DNA of 64,000 nucleotides, taken from Marinimicrobium alkaliphilum (GTDB taxonomy: Bacteria; Pseudomonadota; Gammaproteobacteria; Pseudomonadales; Cellvibrionaceae). Where the stretch lies: NCBI RefSeq assembly GCF_003259155.1, contig NZ_QGMQ01000006.1:186001-250000 (forward strand), in the 5' to 3' direction. The notes beneath the pieces are model-generated. The model was not told the DNA's origin. It made no database searches and saw only the letters and a list, made by a program, of their open reading frames with translations. Below, piece by piece: positions 26,801-33,807 of this stretch (positions are counted from its first letter, which is position 1; each line of letters opens with the position of its first letter). A program made the position numbers and the translations under genes.

Positions 26801-26905
26801 ATCGTCATTCTGTTCGGGCTGCTGAGCTCCACCCTGCTCAATATGATTGTGCTGCCGGCGCTCTATCTGCGCTTTGGAGCACTGCCGCGGGAGGCAAGCC
26901 GGTAA
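23807..26905 (+). CDS. RND efflux pump permease, heavy-metal (CusA/CzcA) family
   Basis: 1032-residue inner-membrane trimeric pump with twelve helices and two large periplasmic loops. The start MIAQLIRWSLGHRL and the VDVFPDLTAPTVTV strand are typical of the family. Helix 4 reads GVLVDDAIVVVENIVRRL: Asp and Glu of the proton relay are kept, and the outer Asp of CzcA is Ala, as in CusA. However, the Met-rich copper site of CusA is absent (SLTINVVTLPGT in place of LYMPS), so copper or silver is not secure and zinc or cobalt remains possible. Forms one transcription unit with the His-rich lipoprotein and adaptor, and lacks a linked regulator or TolC-like gene. Confidence 0.9.
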   Translation: MIAQLIRWSLGHRLVVLFVALLMLAWGLMETRQMPVDVFPDLTAPTVTVVTEAHGMAPEEVETLITLPLETALNGASGVRRVRSHNSVGISIITVEFDWESDIYQARQIVAERLATARGELPPGLPEPTLAPVTSIMGEVMFVALQSDRHDTMDLKTTADWVVRRRLMALPGVAEVIPNGGDTRQFQVVADSQRLAEYEVTLSQLMAAVAQGNENTSAGFHVDNNQEFLIRGLGRIKHSDEIGEIFVAERGGRPVLVRDLAEVGIGPAPKRGTASYNNESAVVLGIQKQPGANTLALTRSLDETLTDIQRSLPEGMTLHSDLFRQADFIELGINNLATALRDGALLVIAIVFAFLASARATLVTVTVIPLSLVASILAMKAAGIGINTMTLGGMVIALGVLVDDAIVVVENIVRRLRINAARPEAERDSTLSVVNAATREVQGVVVFATVSVVLVMLPIFFLVGVEGRLIQPLGFAYIVAMFASLVVAVTVTPVLSYWLLGKGRILRQTKEPRLAAWFKRGYAPLLTFTLPRWRTLAAISFIGVAITLFALASAGRAFLPDFNEGSLTINVVTLPGTDLELSDELAGRVESILLKQPEVVATGRRTGRAERDPHAQEIYASEIEVTLDMQERSQAELLAHLREEFSGVAGVNITIGQPISHRIDHMLSGTRANIAIKLFGEDLYDLRRFGAQIEEQVSGVPGAVDVSLEQQAEIPFVTVDFDRTALARYGLSLGEVSHLMETAFFGTAVSRVLEGDASFDLVVRLPDRARDNIDTIRELPVTTHEGAQVPLSALARVEYDRGPNQIGRENVQRRIIVMANVAGRDLTGVVNEARERIQANVDLPAGYFVEYGGQFEQAEAATRTLLMLSAVVMVGIFLLLHLVLGASRDALLVMVNLPLALLGGVLGLWLAGGVLTVATLIGFITLFGIATRNGVMLIAHMQHLARHEGVTDPWEQVRRGALERLVPITMTALATALALVPLALSAGQPGSEIQAPMAIVILFGLLSSTLLNMIVLPALYLRFGALPREASR

Positions 26906-26907
26906 GC

Positions 26908-27344
26908 TCACTGGAACTCGGGAAAATTTTCCGGCTTGTTCAGGCGCCAGTCATAATCGATAAAGGAATTGTAGCGCCCACCGTAGTCCCACACCGAGTC
27001 GACCATCCCGTCGCCGGGGTCTGTCAAGAGTTTCTGGATCATGAAGTCGTTGTAGGCGTTGTTCCAGAAAGCCAGAGCCAGCTCGCGGGTATCGAGCTGA
27101 TCCGGGTCTAAGTCGGCAAGCAGCGCATCCTGTTGCTGCAGGCGACGTTCAGTCGCTTCATCTCCCAGGCCGCCGCGTAATCGAAGGCCGAGACCAAGCC
27201 CCCGTCATCCAGCTGCCTTTCCTGCAGAAAACCGTTCAGAAGATTCGCGTAGGGGGCAAAGGTCGCGTCCAGGTCAGCGGCCGCTGCACTGACCGCAAAC
27301 AGTAGCGCCAGGACAAGTGTGGTGCGGCGCAGAATGGGTTTCAT
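26908..27344 (-). pseudogene. Frameshifted remnant of a DUF547-like secreted protein
   Basis: An intact signal peptide and start (RTTLVLALLFAVSAAAADLDATFAPYANLL) read for 78 codons and stop at 27108. Shifting frame near 27160-27185 gives a second readable piece, DEATERRLQQQDALLADLDP and then ELALAFWNNAYNDFMIQKLL, which ends at a TGA at 26908. The FWNNAYN block is the hallmark of DUF547, so the two frames look like one gene broken by an indel. The rest of a normal DUF547 protein is missing, so it is also truncated. It is antisense to, and directly abuts, the RND gene. A sequencing error could explain the frameshift but not the truncation. Confidence 0.65.
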
Positions 27345-27467
27345 GGTTGGCTCCTGTTATCCCGTGCCTCTTGGTCGCCCGGTAGGGCCACGTCTTACGG
27401 CGCCTGCGCCAACCACCTGGCTCAAGTCAGCTCCGAGCGTACCCCACAATCGCAGAGCCGGGCAACG

Positions 27468-27497
27468 ACCAGGGCTGGCGGCGGCGCCAGCCCTGGT
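27468..27497. repeat. Perfect 13-bp inverted repeat
   Basis: ACCAGGGCTGGCG and CGCCAGCCCTGGT with a 4-base loop. It stands between the broken DUF547 gene and the ECF promoter. It may terminate transcription entering from the RND side, though no T-run follows. Confidence 0.6.
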
Positions 27498-27550
27498 AGC
27501 CGGTACTGCGCAGTGCAGCAAAAGAAAAAGTAGAAATAATTTTGCATGGC

Positions 27551-27580
27551 GGGAATAAAAACATGTGGCGCCCGTTGTCT
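27551..27580 (+). promoter_or_regulatory. ECF sigma promoter of the DUF5666 lipoprotein gene
   Basis: GGGAATAAAA (27551-27560), a 12-base spacer and CGTTGTCT (27573-27580). The same two elements with the same spacer occur on the minus strand before the ECF sigma gene at 33345-33374. -35 GGGAAT resembles the GGAA type of ECF promoters. The ATG follows 71 bases later. Confidence 0.8.
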
Positions 27581-27651
27581 CTTGTGAAACACAAGCAAAA
27601 GGCAAGAATCCGTTGCCTTTGCACTGCGATCAATCAAGAAGAGGTCTTACC

Positions 27652-29361
27652 ATGAAACACCTAAAAAAAAGCGCATTGGCCACCTCCATCGCCCTGGTCC
27701 TGACGGGTTGCGGCGGCAGCAGCAGCGACACTGCCCCAGACACCAGCAACCCGGACAACAACCTGGACAACGGCGGCAGCACTGGCTCAAGCACCCGAGT
27801 CAGCTCCTCTGGTGTAATTACCGGCTTTGGCAGCATTTTCGTGAATGGGGTTCGTTACGACACAGCCACCGCCGAGATCGAATTTGACGGCGAAGGTCTG
27901 AAGACGGAAGACGACCTTCGTCTGGGCATGCGGGTCGCCATTGAAGCGGCTCAAGAGGGCGAAGAGCGTCGCGCAACCCGCGTTGTGTTCGACAAAGACC
28001 TGAAAGGTCCGGTCAGCAGTGTCTCTCCCAATGCCGACAACCCGGCTCGGGGCACCCTGGTGGTATTGGGTCAAACAGTAACCGTTGACGCCAACACCAT
28101 TTTAGGTGGCGGCATCGGCGACGCCAATATGGACGGACGCATTGACCTGAATGACCTGGACAGCACCGAAGGACGTGTCGTGGTTGAAGTCAGCGGCTTC
28201 CTCAGCGACACCGGGTATATAGCCACTCGTCTGGACCGGCTCAACAGTGATGACGACGATGACGACGACAACGAAGTGGAAATCAAAGGTATCGTTTCCG
28301 ATCTGGATACAGACAACGGCACCTTCATGATCCGAAGCCTGCTGGTTACCTATGACCTGACTGTTCTTAACGATGACATTGAAGAAGGTCAACTCAGCAA
28401 TGGCTGGTTCGTGGATGTGGAGGGTGAACTGCAAGCCGACGGCAGCCTGCTGGCCACCGAAATCGAGCGCGAAGACGACTTTGATGATGACGATCGGGAT
28501 GGTGAGTTCGAAATTGAAGGCTTCATTCAAGCCGTCGATACCGAAAGCACCCCCAATACCGTCACCATCAATGGTCTCGTAGTTCCCGTGACCGACGCCA
28601 GCCTGCTGGCCAACCTGATTGGCGTCAAGGTCGAAGTCGAAGGTTCGTTCAATGCCCAAGGCCACCTGGAAATCGATATCGAAGACGGTATCGAGTGGGA
28701 ACGCACCAACAATGTTGAGATTTCCGACCGCGTTGAGACCGTCGGCACCGACAGCTTCACTACCCGCCTGGGGATCACTGTTACTCCGACCGGCAGGAGC
28801 CGGGTGGAAGACGATGGCGAAGACGGCGATCGCCTCAAGCCGGAGGACTTCATGGCCCGCCTGCAAGCCGGTGACGCCATTGAAGCCCGCGGCTATCTTG
28901 CGGAGGACGGCACCCTAACCTGGAACCGGATTGAGCGCGACAGCGATGAGGAAGACATGGACTGCTCTCTGCGTGGCCCGGTGGAAGCCGGCAGCATTGA
29001 TGTCTCCAGCGGCATCTTTACCATCCTTGGGGTTTCCATCGATACGTCCAGTATTATGGACGAGGACAACTTCGGAGACACGGAAGACAACAGCCTCGGA
29101 CGGGTCAACTTCTTCAATATCCTGGAGACTGAGGCCGGTGCTGTCGTCGAAGCCGAAAGCGACGAAGACAATACCGCCGGTTGCTCCAACGAACTGCTGA
29201 TCGCCGAGGAAGTCGAGTTCAAGTGGGATGACGATGTAGCAACCACTTTTGATCGGGACGACGATGACGATGACGATGACGACGAAGATGACGACTTCGA
29301 CGATGATGAAGACGACGATCAGGATGACGACGACGATGACGACATGGATGACGATGCCTAA
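27652..29361 (+). CDS. DUF5666-repeat lipoprotein with Asp-rich C-terminal tail
   Basis: About 569 residues. GAGG seven bases before the ATG and a lipobox (ALVLTGCGGSS) support the start. The body has several copies of a DUF5666-like beta unit, each with a phrase such as GSIFVNGVRYD, VEVSGFLSDTGYIATRL or GYLAEDGTLTWNRIE. Short Asp runs separate them, and the last 35 residues are almost pure Asp and Glu with a few Phe and Met. Such tails often bind calcium or give surface charge; the function is unknown. It shares an ECF-type promoter with the sigma operon at 33.3 kb and is followed by the equally Asp-rich protease, so it is probably a target of that sigma factor. Confidence 0.85.
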   Translation: MKHLKKSALATSIALVLTGCGGSSSDTAPDTSNPDNNLDNGGSTGSSTRVSSSGVITGFGSIFVNGVRYDTATAEIEFDGEGLKTEDDLRLGMRVAIEAAQEGEERRATRVVFDKDLKGPVSSVSPNADNPARGTLVVLGQTVTVDANTILGGGIGDANMDGRIDLNDLDSTEGRVVVEVSGFLSDTGYIATRLDRLNSDDDDDDDNEVEIKGIVSDLDTDNGTFMIRSLLVTYDLTVLNDDIEEGQLSNGWFVDVEGELQADGSLLATEIEREDDFDDDDRDGEFEIEGFIQAVDTESTPNTVTINGLVVPVTDASLLANLIGVKVEVEGSFNAQGHLEIDIEDGIEWERTNNVEISDRVETVGTDSFTTRLGITVTPTGRSRVEDDGEDGDRLKPEDFMARLQAGDAIEARGYLAEDGTLTWNRIERDSDEEDMDCSLRGPVEAGSIDVSSGIFTILGVSIDTSSIMDEDNFGDTEDNSLGRVNFFNILETEAGAVVEAESDEDNTAGCSNELLIAEEVEFKWDDDVATTFDRDDDDDDDDDEDDDFDDDEDDDQDDDDDDDMDDDA

Positions 29362-29375
29362 GGCATAGAGGGCAC

Positions 29376-29401
29376 ACCGGGCCACAGGGACATGGCCCGG
29401 T
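29376..29401 (+). terminator. Hairpin after the DUF5666 gene
   Basis: ACCGGGCCA and TGGCCCGGT form a perfect 9-bp stem with an 8-base loop, 15 bases past the stop codon. No T-run follows, so termination is uncertain. Confidence 0.45.
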
Positions 29402-29407
29402 TGAGGC

Positions 29408-29466
29408 CCCTCTGATCAGTCCCCCCAGGCTTTTTGCACAAACCCATGTGGGGACTGATCAGAGGG
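29408..29466. repeat. Perfect 17-bp inverted repeat between the DUF5666 and protease genes
   Basis: Arms at 29408-29424 and 29450-29466 are exact reverse complements with a 25-base loop; each contains the palindrome CTGATCAG. The loop includes CTTTTTG. It may be an attenuator that lowers read-through into the protease gene, or a binding site. Confidence 0.65.
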
Positions 29467-29545
29467 TCTTTGATTGCCAAACCTATTACCTCTGCACTAC
29501 TCTATCTGTTCACGTTATAAGCCCTCATCCCTTTGAACCGAGCCA

Positions 29546-31108
29546 ATGATCATGCCCCTGACTGACTTCCCCTCCGCTCCCCGCCTGCTGATTGGTAGCG
29601 TGATGGGTATTTTACTGAGCGCTGGTGCCGTTGGGGCAGAATCGCCATTTTCCTCCTTTGGCACCTCACAGCCACAGACACTGTATCTGGCGCAGCTTGA
29701 TGACGACTTCGATGATGATGACGACTTTGATGATGATTTCGACGATGACTTCGATGATGACGACGACCTCGACGATGACTTTGACGACGACCTTGACGAC
29801 GATTTAGACGATGACCTGGATGACTTTTTCGATGAGTCAGATCTCTTGGAGGACAAGGTTGAGGATCTGGTGGAGGACGCCGCTGAAGACTCCCTGGAGG
29901 ACAATCTCGAAGAAGCGTTGAGCCAGAATGGCCTGGGCGACCGTTTCGATCAGGACGAGGCGTTGGCCGATGCCCTCGAGGAGCGGCTCCTGGACATGCT
30001 GGAAGATGACCTGGAGAACCTGATTGAGCTGAATACCGGCGATATCATCGTCAGCAATCAAATGCTGGTGGTCACCGACGACGCTCTTCTGGATCGGCTG
30101 GATCGCCACCCCGGTATTGCACTGCGGACCCGCCGCTCACTCTCCGCACTGGGGGTCAGCCTGGGCAGCTTTCAGGTACAGGGTGACCTGCCGCTGGAAG
30201 CCCTGCGCACCGAACTGCGCGAAACTTACCCCGGCCTGTCGGTGGATTTCAACCATGGCTATGAGCTGAATCAGGACTCGCGGGAAGCCAGCGAGGCCTC
30301 AGCGACACTGTCATCGCTCTACCGCACGGCGCCTCCGGGGCAAACGTCCGCAGCCATAGGCATGCTCGACGGCCCGGTGAACACAGCGCACCCCGCTTTT
30401 GCGGGCGCCCGCCTGGAGCAAAAGTCTTTTGTCTCCCGCCCCTCTGAGCGAGACCGGGCGCATGGGACGGCAACGGCCTCGCTGCTGGTGGGCCGCACGC
30501 CAGATTGGGAGGGGCTGGTGCCCGATGCCCAGCTCTACGCCGCCTCGGTATTTTCCGAGCACACCCAGTATGGCTCCATTGCTACGACCCAAAGCCTGAT
30601 CAGAGCCCTGGACTGGCTGGTATCCCAGCCGGTAGACATCATCAACATCAGCCTGGCGGGACCGGCCAACCAGACCCTGGAGACCGTGCTGCAGCGGGTT
30701 CGGGACTTGGGCATCCTGCCCGTCGCCGCAGCAGGCAATGCCGGCCCTCTGGCCGACCCCCAATACCCCGCGGCCTACCCCAACGTGGTGGCAGTGACCG
30801 CAATTGACCGGCAGGGAAACCTTTATTCCTATGCGGTTCAGGGAGATCATCTGGATTTTGCCGCCTACGGGGTCAACCTGACGGCCGCGTCGGGGGATCA
30901 GGGGTTTGATCTGGTCACCGGCACGTCCTTTGCCGCGCCGGTGGTGTCGGCACTGCTTGCTCGCTATTTGGCCGATACAGGCTCAATGGAAGGCGCGCTG
31001 CAAGCACTGAAAGAGGACACTTTGGACTTGGGCGATCCCGGCAAGGACGTGCGATTCGGCCACGGCCTACCGGGAAGAAGTCAGCTTCAGAGCCCCGTTG
31101 AGCCCTGA
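29546..31108 (+). CDS. Subtilisin-like (S8) serine protease with Asp-rich N-terminal region
   Basis: 520 residues. A signal peptide (cleavage near GAVGA) is followed by about 50 residues that are mostly Asp with Phe and Leu spacers, then an acidic helical stretch, a prodomain-like segment (about 165-240), and an S8 catalytic domain. The triad is intact: Asp275 (IGMLDGPVN), His306 (AHGTATAS), Ser461 (GTSFAAP), with the oxyanion Asn in AAAGNAGP. The domain is compact, under 260 residues. Secretion to the periplasm or surface is expected. The shared acidic composition and adjacency suggest work with the DUF5666 lipoprotein. It might act in signalling to the ECF system or in maturing surface proteins; this is inference. 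Confidence 0.9.
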   Translation: MIMPLTDFPSAPRLLIGSVMGILLSAGAVGAESPFSSFGTSQPQTLYLAQLDDDFDDDDDFDDDFDDDFDDDDDLDDDFDDDLDDDLDDDLDDFFDESDLLEDKVEDLVEDAAEDSLEDNLEEALSQNGLGDRFDQDEALADALEERLLDMLEDDLENLIELNTGDIIVSNQMLVVTDDALLDRLDRHPGIALRTRRSLSALGVSLGSFQVQGDLPLEALRTELRETYPGLSVDFNHGYELNQDSREASEASATLSSLYRTAPPGQTSAAIGMLDGPVNTAHPAFAGARLEQKSFVSRPSERDRAHGTATASLLVGRTPDWEGLVPDAQLYAASVFSEHTQYGSIATTQSLIRALDWLVSQPVDIINISLAGPANQTLETVLQRVRDLGILPVAAAGNAGPLADPQYPAAYPNVVAVTAIDRQGNLYSYAVQGDHLDFAAYGVNLTAASGDQGFDLVTGTSFAAPVVSALLARYLADTGSMEGALQALKEDTLDLGDPGKDVRFGHGLPGRSQLQSPVEP

Positions 31109-31134
31109 TCGCCACCTTTCGCAGCAGTGCCGCT

Positions 31135-32091
31135 TTATAGAAGCTCCAGGGTAAAGCGCGCTTCCAGCCGATTATCGGTGTAATCCACGCTGGCAAGGTT
31201 GGAGGCGTAATCCCGGTGCTCGTAGCGCAGCTCCAGCTCCAGCCGTTCCCCGAGCGGGATCTCCAGGCGCCCACGCCAACGCTGGCGCTCATCCAGACGC
31301 GGCCCGCTGACAGGCGTCGATGCGTCGCTCAGATACTGGCGCTCTTCGTAGCGCCAGTCCAGTTTCAGCGTGGCCCACCTCGACAGACGCCGGTTGTACA
31401 TTATTCCGAACCGGTGCGCATCGTAATCAAACCGGGACTGTTCAGCGCGCTTGGCGTTAAATCGGTAATTGACACTGAGGTAGTGCGCCGTGCCATCCAG
31501 AAAATAATACCCGGCCAGGTCCGCCCGGGTATCGTCGTTGTTGCGCTGCGGAGCCCGCAGCAAATCCGTCTGCTTGAACGCGAGTCCACCGCGCAGGTAA
31601 ACGGACCGGCCGGCCAGACCGGACAATTGCAAGCCAATCTGACGATTTTCCAGAAGGCGCTCTCCACCCAGATGGGCTACGCTTCCATCCAGCCGGGTAG
31701 TCCAGCGCACCGGGCCCAAACGTTGACTCAAATTACCGTAGCCGTGATGCAGGTCCAGGTCGTAGCTCGGGTATTCTTCAAATCGGCGCAGCTCCATGAA
31801 ATAGCCAGCGCCGATCCGGCGCCCGCCCGCCCACTCGTGGGCCACATCGAGATCCACCGATCCGACTCTGGCCACGCCGGATTGCCTCGACACAGCGTCA
31901 AGCTCCTCCACCACCAGGTTGTCCTCGTAGCGGGCGCCCGCCGAGACAGACAGATCCACAGAGTCGCGCACGCCACTCCAGAGGGAGCTGCCCTCTTCAG
32001 CCTGAGCCATCGGCACAAGCATACACAGCGCAGACAACAGACTGAGCGGCGCCAAGGCGCCGCTCAGATTAACTCCCGGAACTGTCACCAC
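31135..32091 (-). CDS. Outer-membrane beta-barrel protein
   Basis: About 318 residues with a signal peptide ending AQAEEG and then many amphipathic strands with alternating aromatic and charged residues (for example RRIGAGYFMELRRFEEYPSYDLDL and LKLDWRYEERQYL). Strands continue to the C-terminus, LEARFTLELL, consistent with a 12- to 14-stranded barrel. The likely start is a GTG at 32091 with GAGG nine bases upstream, eleven bases past the anti-sigma stop, so the three genes sigma, anti-sigma and barrel form one operon. No specific family was recognised. The first codons contain a perfect 12-bp inverted repeat (32042-32067) that may fold in the mRNA near the start. Confidence 0.75.
   Translation of the reverse strand: MVTVPGVNLSGALAPLSLLSALCMLVPMAQAEEGSSLWSGVRDSVDLSVSAGARYEDNLVVEELDAVSRQSGVARVGSVDLDVAHEWAGGRRIGAGYFMELRRFEEYPSYDLDLHHGYGNLSQRLGPVRWTTRLDGSVAHLGGERLLENRQIGLQLSGLAGRSVYLRGGLAFKQTDLLRAPQRNNDDTRADLAGYYFLDGTAHYLSVNYRFNAKRAEQSRFDYDAHRFGIMYNRRLSRWATLKLDWRYEERQYLSDASTPVSGPRLDERQRWRGRLEIPLGERLELELRYEHRDYASNLASVDYTDNRLEARFTLELL
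32042..32067 (-). other. Strong hairpin inside the barrel gene's signal-peptide codons
   Basis: CTGAGCGGCGCC and GGCGCCGCTCAG are perfect 12-base arms with a 2-base loop. In the message this lies about 25-50 bases after the start codon and could slow initiation or early elongation. Confidence 0.55.
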
Positions 32092-32102
32092 TCAATTCAT
32101 CC

Positions 32103-32810
32103 TCATTCGTCCAGAAGGCGCAACCGGGCAGCCTCTTCCTGCGCTGTCAAAGCTTCACCCGCCTGCAATTGTTCCAGCGCCTCCGCCACAGCCCTTTCAG
32201 GCCCGGATGCCGGCTGGAAGCCTGTAGCAGGAGCCCGGGTTTCGGACACCAGGATCTCCCATTCGTTGGTGTCGGTCCGACACGCCAGGCCGGACAGCGT
32301 ATCATCGCCCGTGCGCCCGGCATACTCCCGGCATAACCGGCCGTCGGCGGTTTCGTAACTGGCCAGTGGCATCACCTGCCAGCCTCTATCAGGATCCGTC
32401 CTGCGTTCGCCGCTGGGAGTCTGTTCCAGACTTTGGTACACAAAGGTACGCATGGTGTTTGAATCCGGGCTGGGGGTGGCCGTCCAGAAAAAAACCGCAC
32501 CCAGAGCCAACACCAGGGAGGCCGCCATGGCCCAGTGCGAGGGCGCCAGACGCCACTTTTCGGGAAAGCGGAGCAAGCGTCCCTTCGCAGGCGCACCCTC
32601 GGAAGCCGCCTGAATCAATCGCTCCGGAACCGGCTCATCCAGCACCCCGTCCAGGCTTGTTTTCACACTGCCATCCACCGCCCGAAGACGCGCAAGCACT
32701 GTGCGAGCATCGGGCTTCTCCGCCAGCAGCGCTTCGGCCCGGGCCGTGTCCTCAGGCCCGGTTTCGCCATCGGCATAGGCCATAATCAATTCAAAATCGG
32801 CATCATTCAT
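32103..32810 (-). CDS. Anti-sigma factor
   Basis: About 235 residues. The N-terminal 90 residues have the layout of a cytoplasmic anti-sigma domain (NDADFELIMAYADGETGPEDTARAEALL), though without the zinc HxxxCxxC motif. One membrane helix (WAMAASLVLALGAVFFWTA) is followed by a periplasmic domain with RRTDPDRGWQVMPL and two cysteines (LCREYAG, LACRTDT) that could form a disulfide. The ATG at 32810 starts eleven bases past the sigma stop. It should hold the co-encoded ECF factor at the membrane until a periplasmic or envelope signal releases it. Confidence 0.85.
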   Translation of the reverse strand: MNDADFELIMAYADGETGPEDTARAEALLAEKPDARTVLARLRAVDGSVKTSLDGVLDEPVPERLIQAASEGAPAKGRLLRFPEKWRLAPSHWAMAASLVLALGAVFFWTATPSPDSNTMRTFVYQSLEQTPSGERRTDPDRGWQVMPLASYETADGRLCREYAGRTGDDTLSGLACRTDTNEWEILVSETRAPATGFQPASGPERAVAEALEQLQAGEALTAQEEAARLRLLDE

Positions 32811-32821
32811 TGCGCTGTCTC

Positions 32822-33328
32822 TCAATCAGTTACGCTGTCCAAGGGTGGCAGGCACTCCATCAGGCGGAGTCGCCCGCGCGCCAACCGGCTCATCACGGTC
32901 CCGATAGGGATCTCCAGCTGCTCCGCCACCTCCCGGTAGGAGTACTCCTCGACCACGACCAGCAGCATTACCAGCCGCTGCTCTTCGGGAAGCCCTTCAA
33001 TGGCTCTCATGGTGTGCCGAAGCAGGTCTTCGTTCTCTGCACGATCGGCACTATGAGTATCCTCCCAGTCCGGTAGGGATTCTTCCGCCTGACTTACCGG
33101 CGCGTGCTTCTCCCGGCGCAGATGGTCAATCCTCTGGGTCTGGATAATTCGATACATCCAGGAATCCAGCCGAGTACCGGGCTGCCATTGATGCTGCTTG
33201 GCCAGCGCCTTTTCACAGGCAGCCTGAACCAGGTCGTCGGCCTCCTCCTGATTGGCCGTCAAGCCAAGCGCAAACCGCCTCAGTCGCGGCAGAAGGTCCA
33301 CCAGTTGCGAGCAAAAATTCTCTGTCAT
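32822..33328 (-). CDS. ECF-type RNA polymerase sigma factor
   Basis: 168 residues with region 2 (FALGLTANQEEADDLVQAACEKAL and SWMYRIIQTQRIDHLRR) and region 4 (LPEEQRLVMLLVVVEEYSYREVAEQLEIPIGTVMSRLARGR). GAGG lies five bases before the ATG. First gene of the sigma/anti-sigma/barrel operon. The promoter at 33345-33374 matches that of the DUF5666 gene, which suggests the sigma factor drives its own operon and that gene. The short 5' leader (about ten bases) is unusual but leaves room for the ribosome site. Confidence 0.93.
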   Translation of the reverse strand: MTENFCSQLVDLLPRLRRFALGLTANQEEADDLVQAACEKALAKQHQWQPGTRLDSWMYRIIQTQRIDHLRREKHAPVSQAEESLPDWEDTHSADRAENEDLLRHTMRAIEGLPEEQRLVMLLVVVEEYSYREVAEQLEIPIGTVMSRLARGRLRLMECLPPLDSVTD

Positions 33329-33344
33329 TCAGGCCTCATATTAC

Positions 33345-33374
33345 AGACAACGCGCCAATACGGGTTTTATTCCC
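33345..33374 (-). promoter_or_regulatory. ECF sigma promoter of the sigma operon
   Basis: On the minus strand GGGAATAAAA, a 12-base spacer and CGTTGTCT, identical in both elements and spacing to 27551-27580. The -10 end is 16 bases from the ATG. Confidence 0.8.
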
Positions 33375-33807
33375 GTCAAGAGTCAATAATTAAACATGCT
33401 GCGGCTATAGTCTGGCACAGAACCCACGTCACTGTGGCCGATTCAACACCAAGTGTCAGAAGGCGCCAAGGTTACATCTTTGTCGTGTTTTCGTCATACT
33501 GCGGACAAAGTTTTCCTTTTGCGACGGAGGCAAGGGGGTCGAGGGGAGCTTCAACACCGGACAAGCTATGGCAGTAAACTCACCAGAAAGTATTTTCCGG
33601 GATAGCCGATGGCGGACGAGAAGTGCTGAAAGTCTACGTGCCGCTTATATACCTATCGCGGCGAGGCACTGTCGCCGGCCTGTAGGCTCTACCGGGGCCA
33701 AACACGAAACTTTCGAACGCCCGGCGGCGGATTCGCGCCTACACTTCTCAAACAGGATCAAGTAATAAGTGTAACGATCCTGAAAGCCTGGCCCTGGAGA
33801 ACTTCAA
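33375..33807. other. Intergenic region between the sigma operon and the glutaredoxin-MauE gene
   Basis: About 430 bases with no convincing gene on either strand. It must hold the plus-strand promoter of the glutaredoxin fusion gene; TGGAGAAC eleven bases before its ATG is the ribosome site. I see no large repeat or RNA family here. Confidence 0.5.

Noticed and set aside
25925-26911. His- and Gln-rich open frame on the minus strand opposite the RND pump
   Set aside because: It mirrors the pump's coding bias, and its His/Gln composition comes from reverse complements of Leu and Val codons.
29698-29830. Repeated GAC/GAT triplets that look like a short-repeat array
   Set aside because: They encode the Asp run of the protease with no spacers of constant length, so this is not CRISPR or a tandem-repeat element apart from the coding region.
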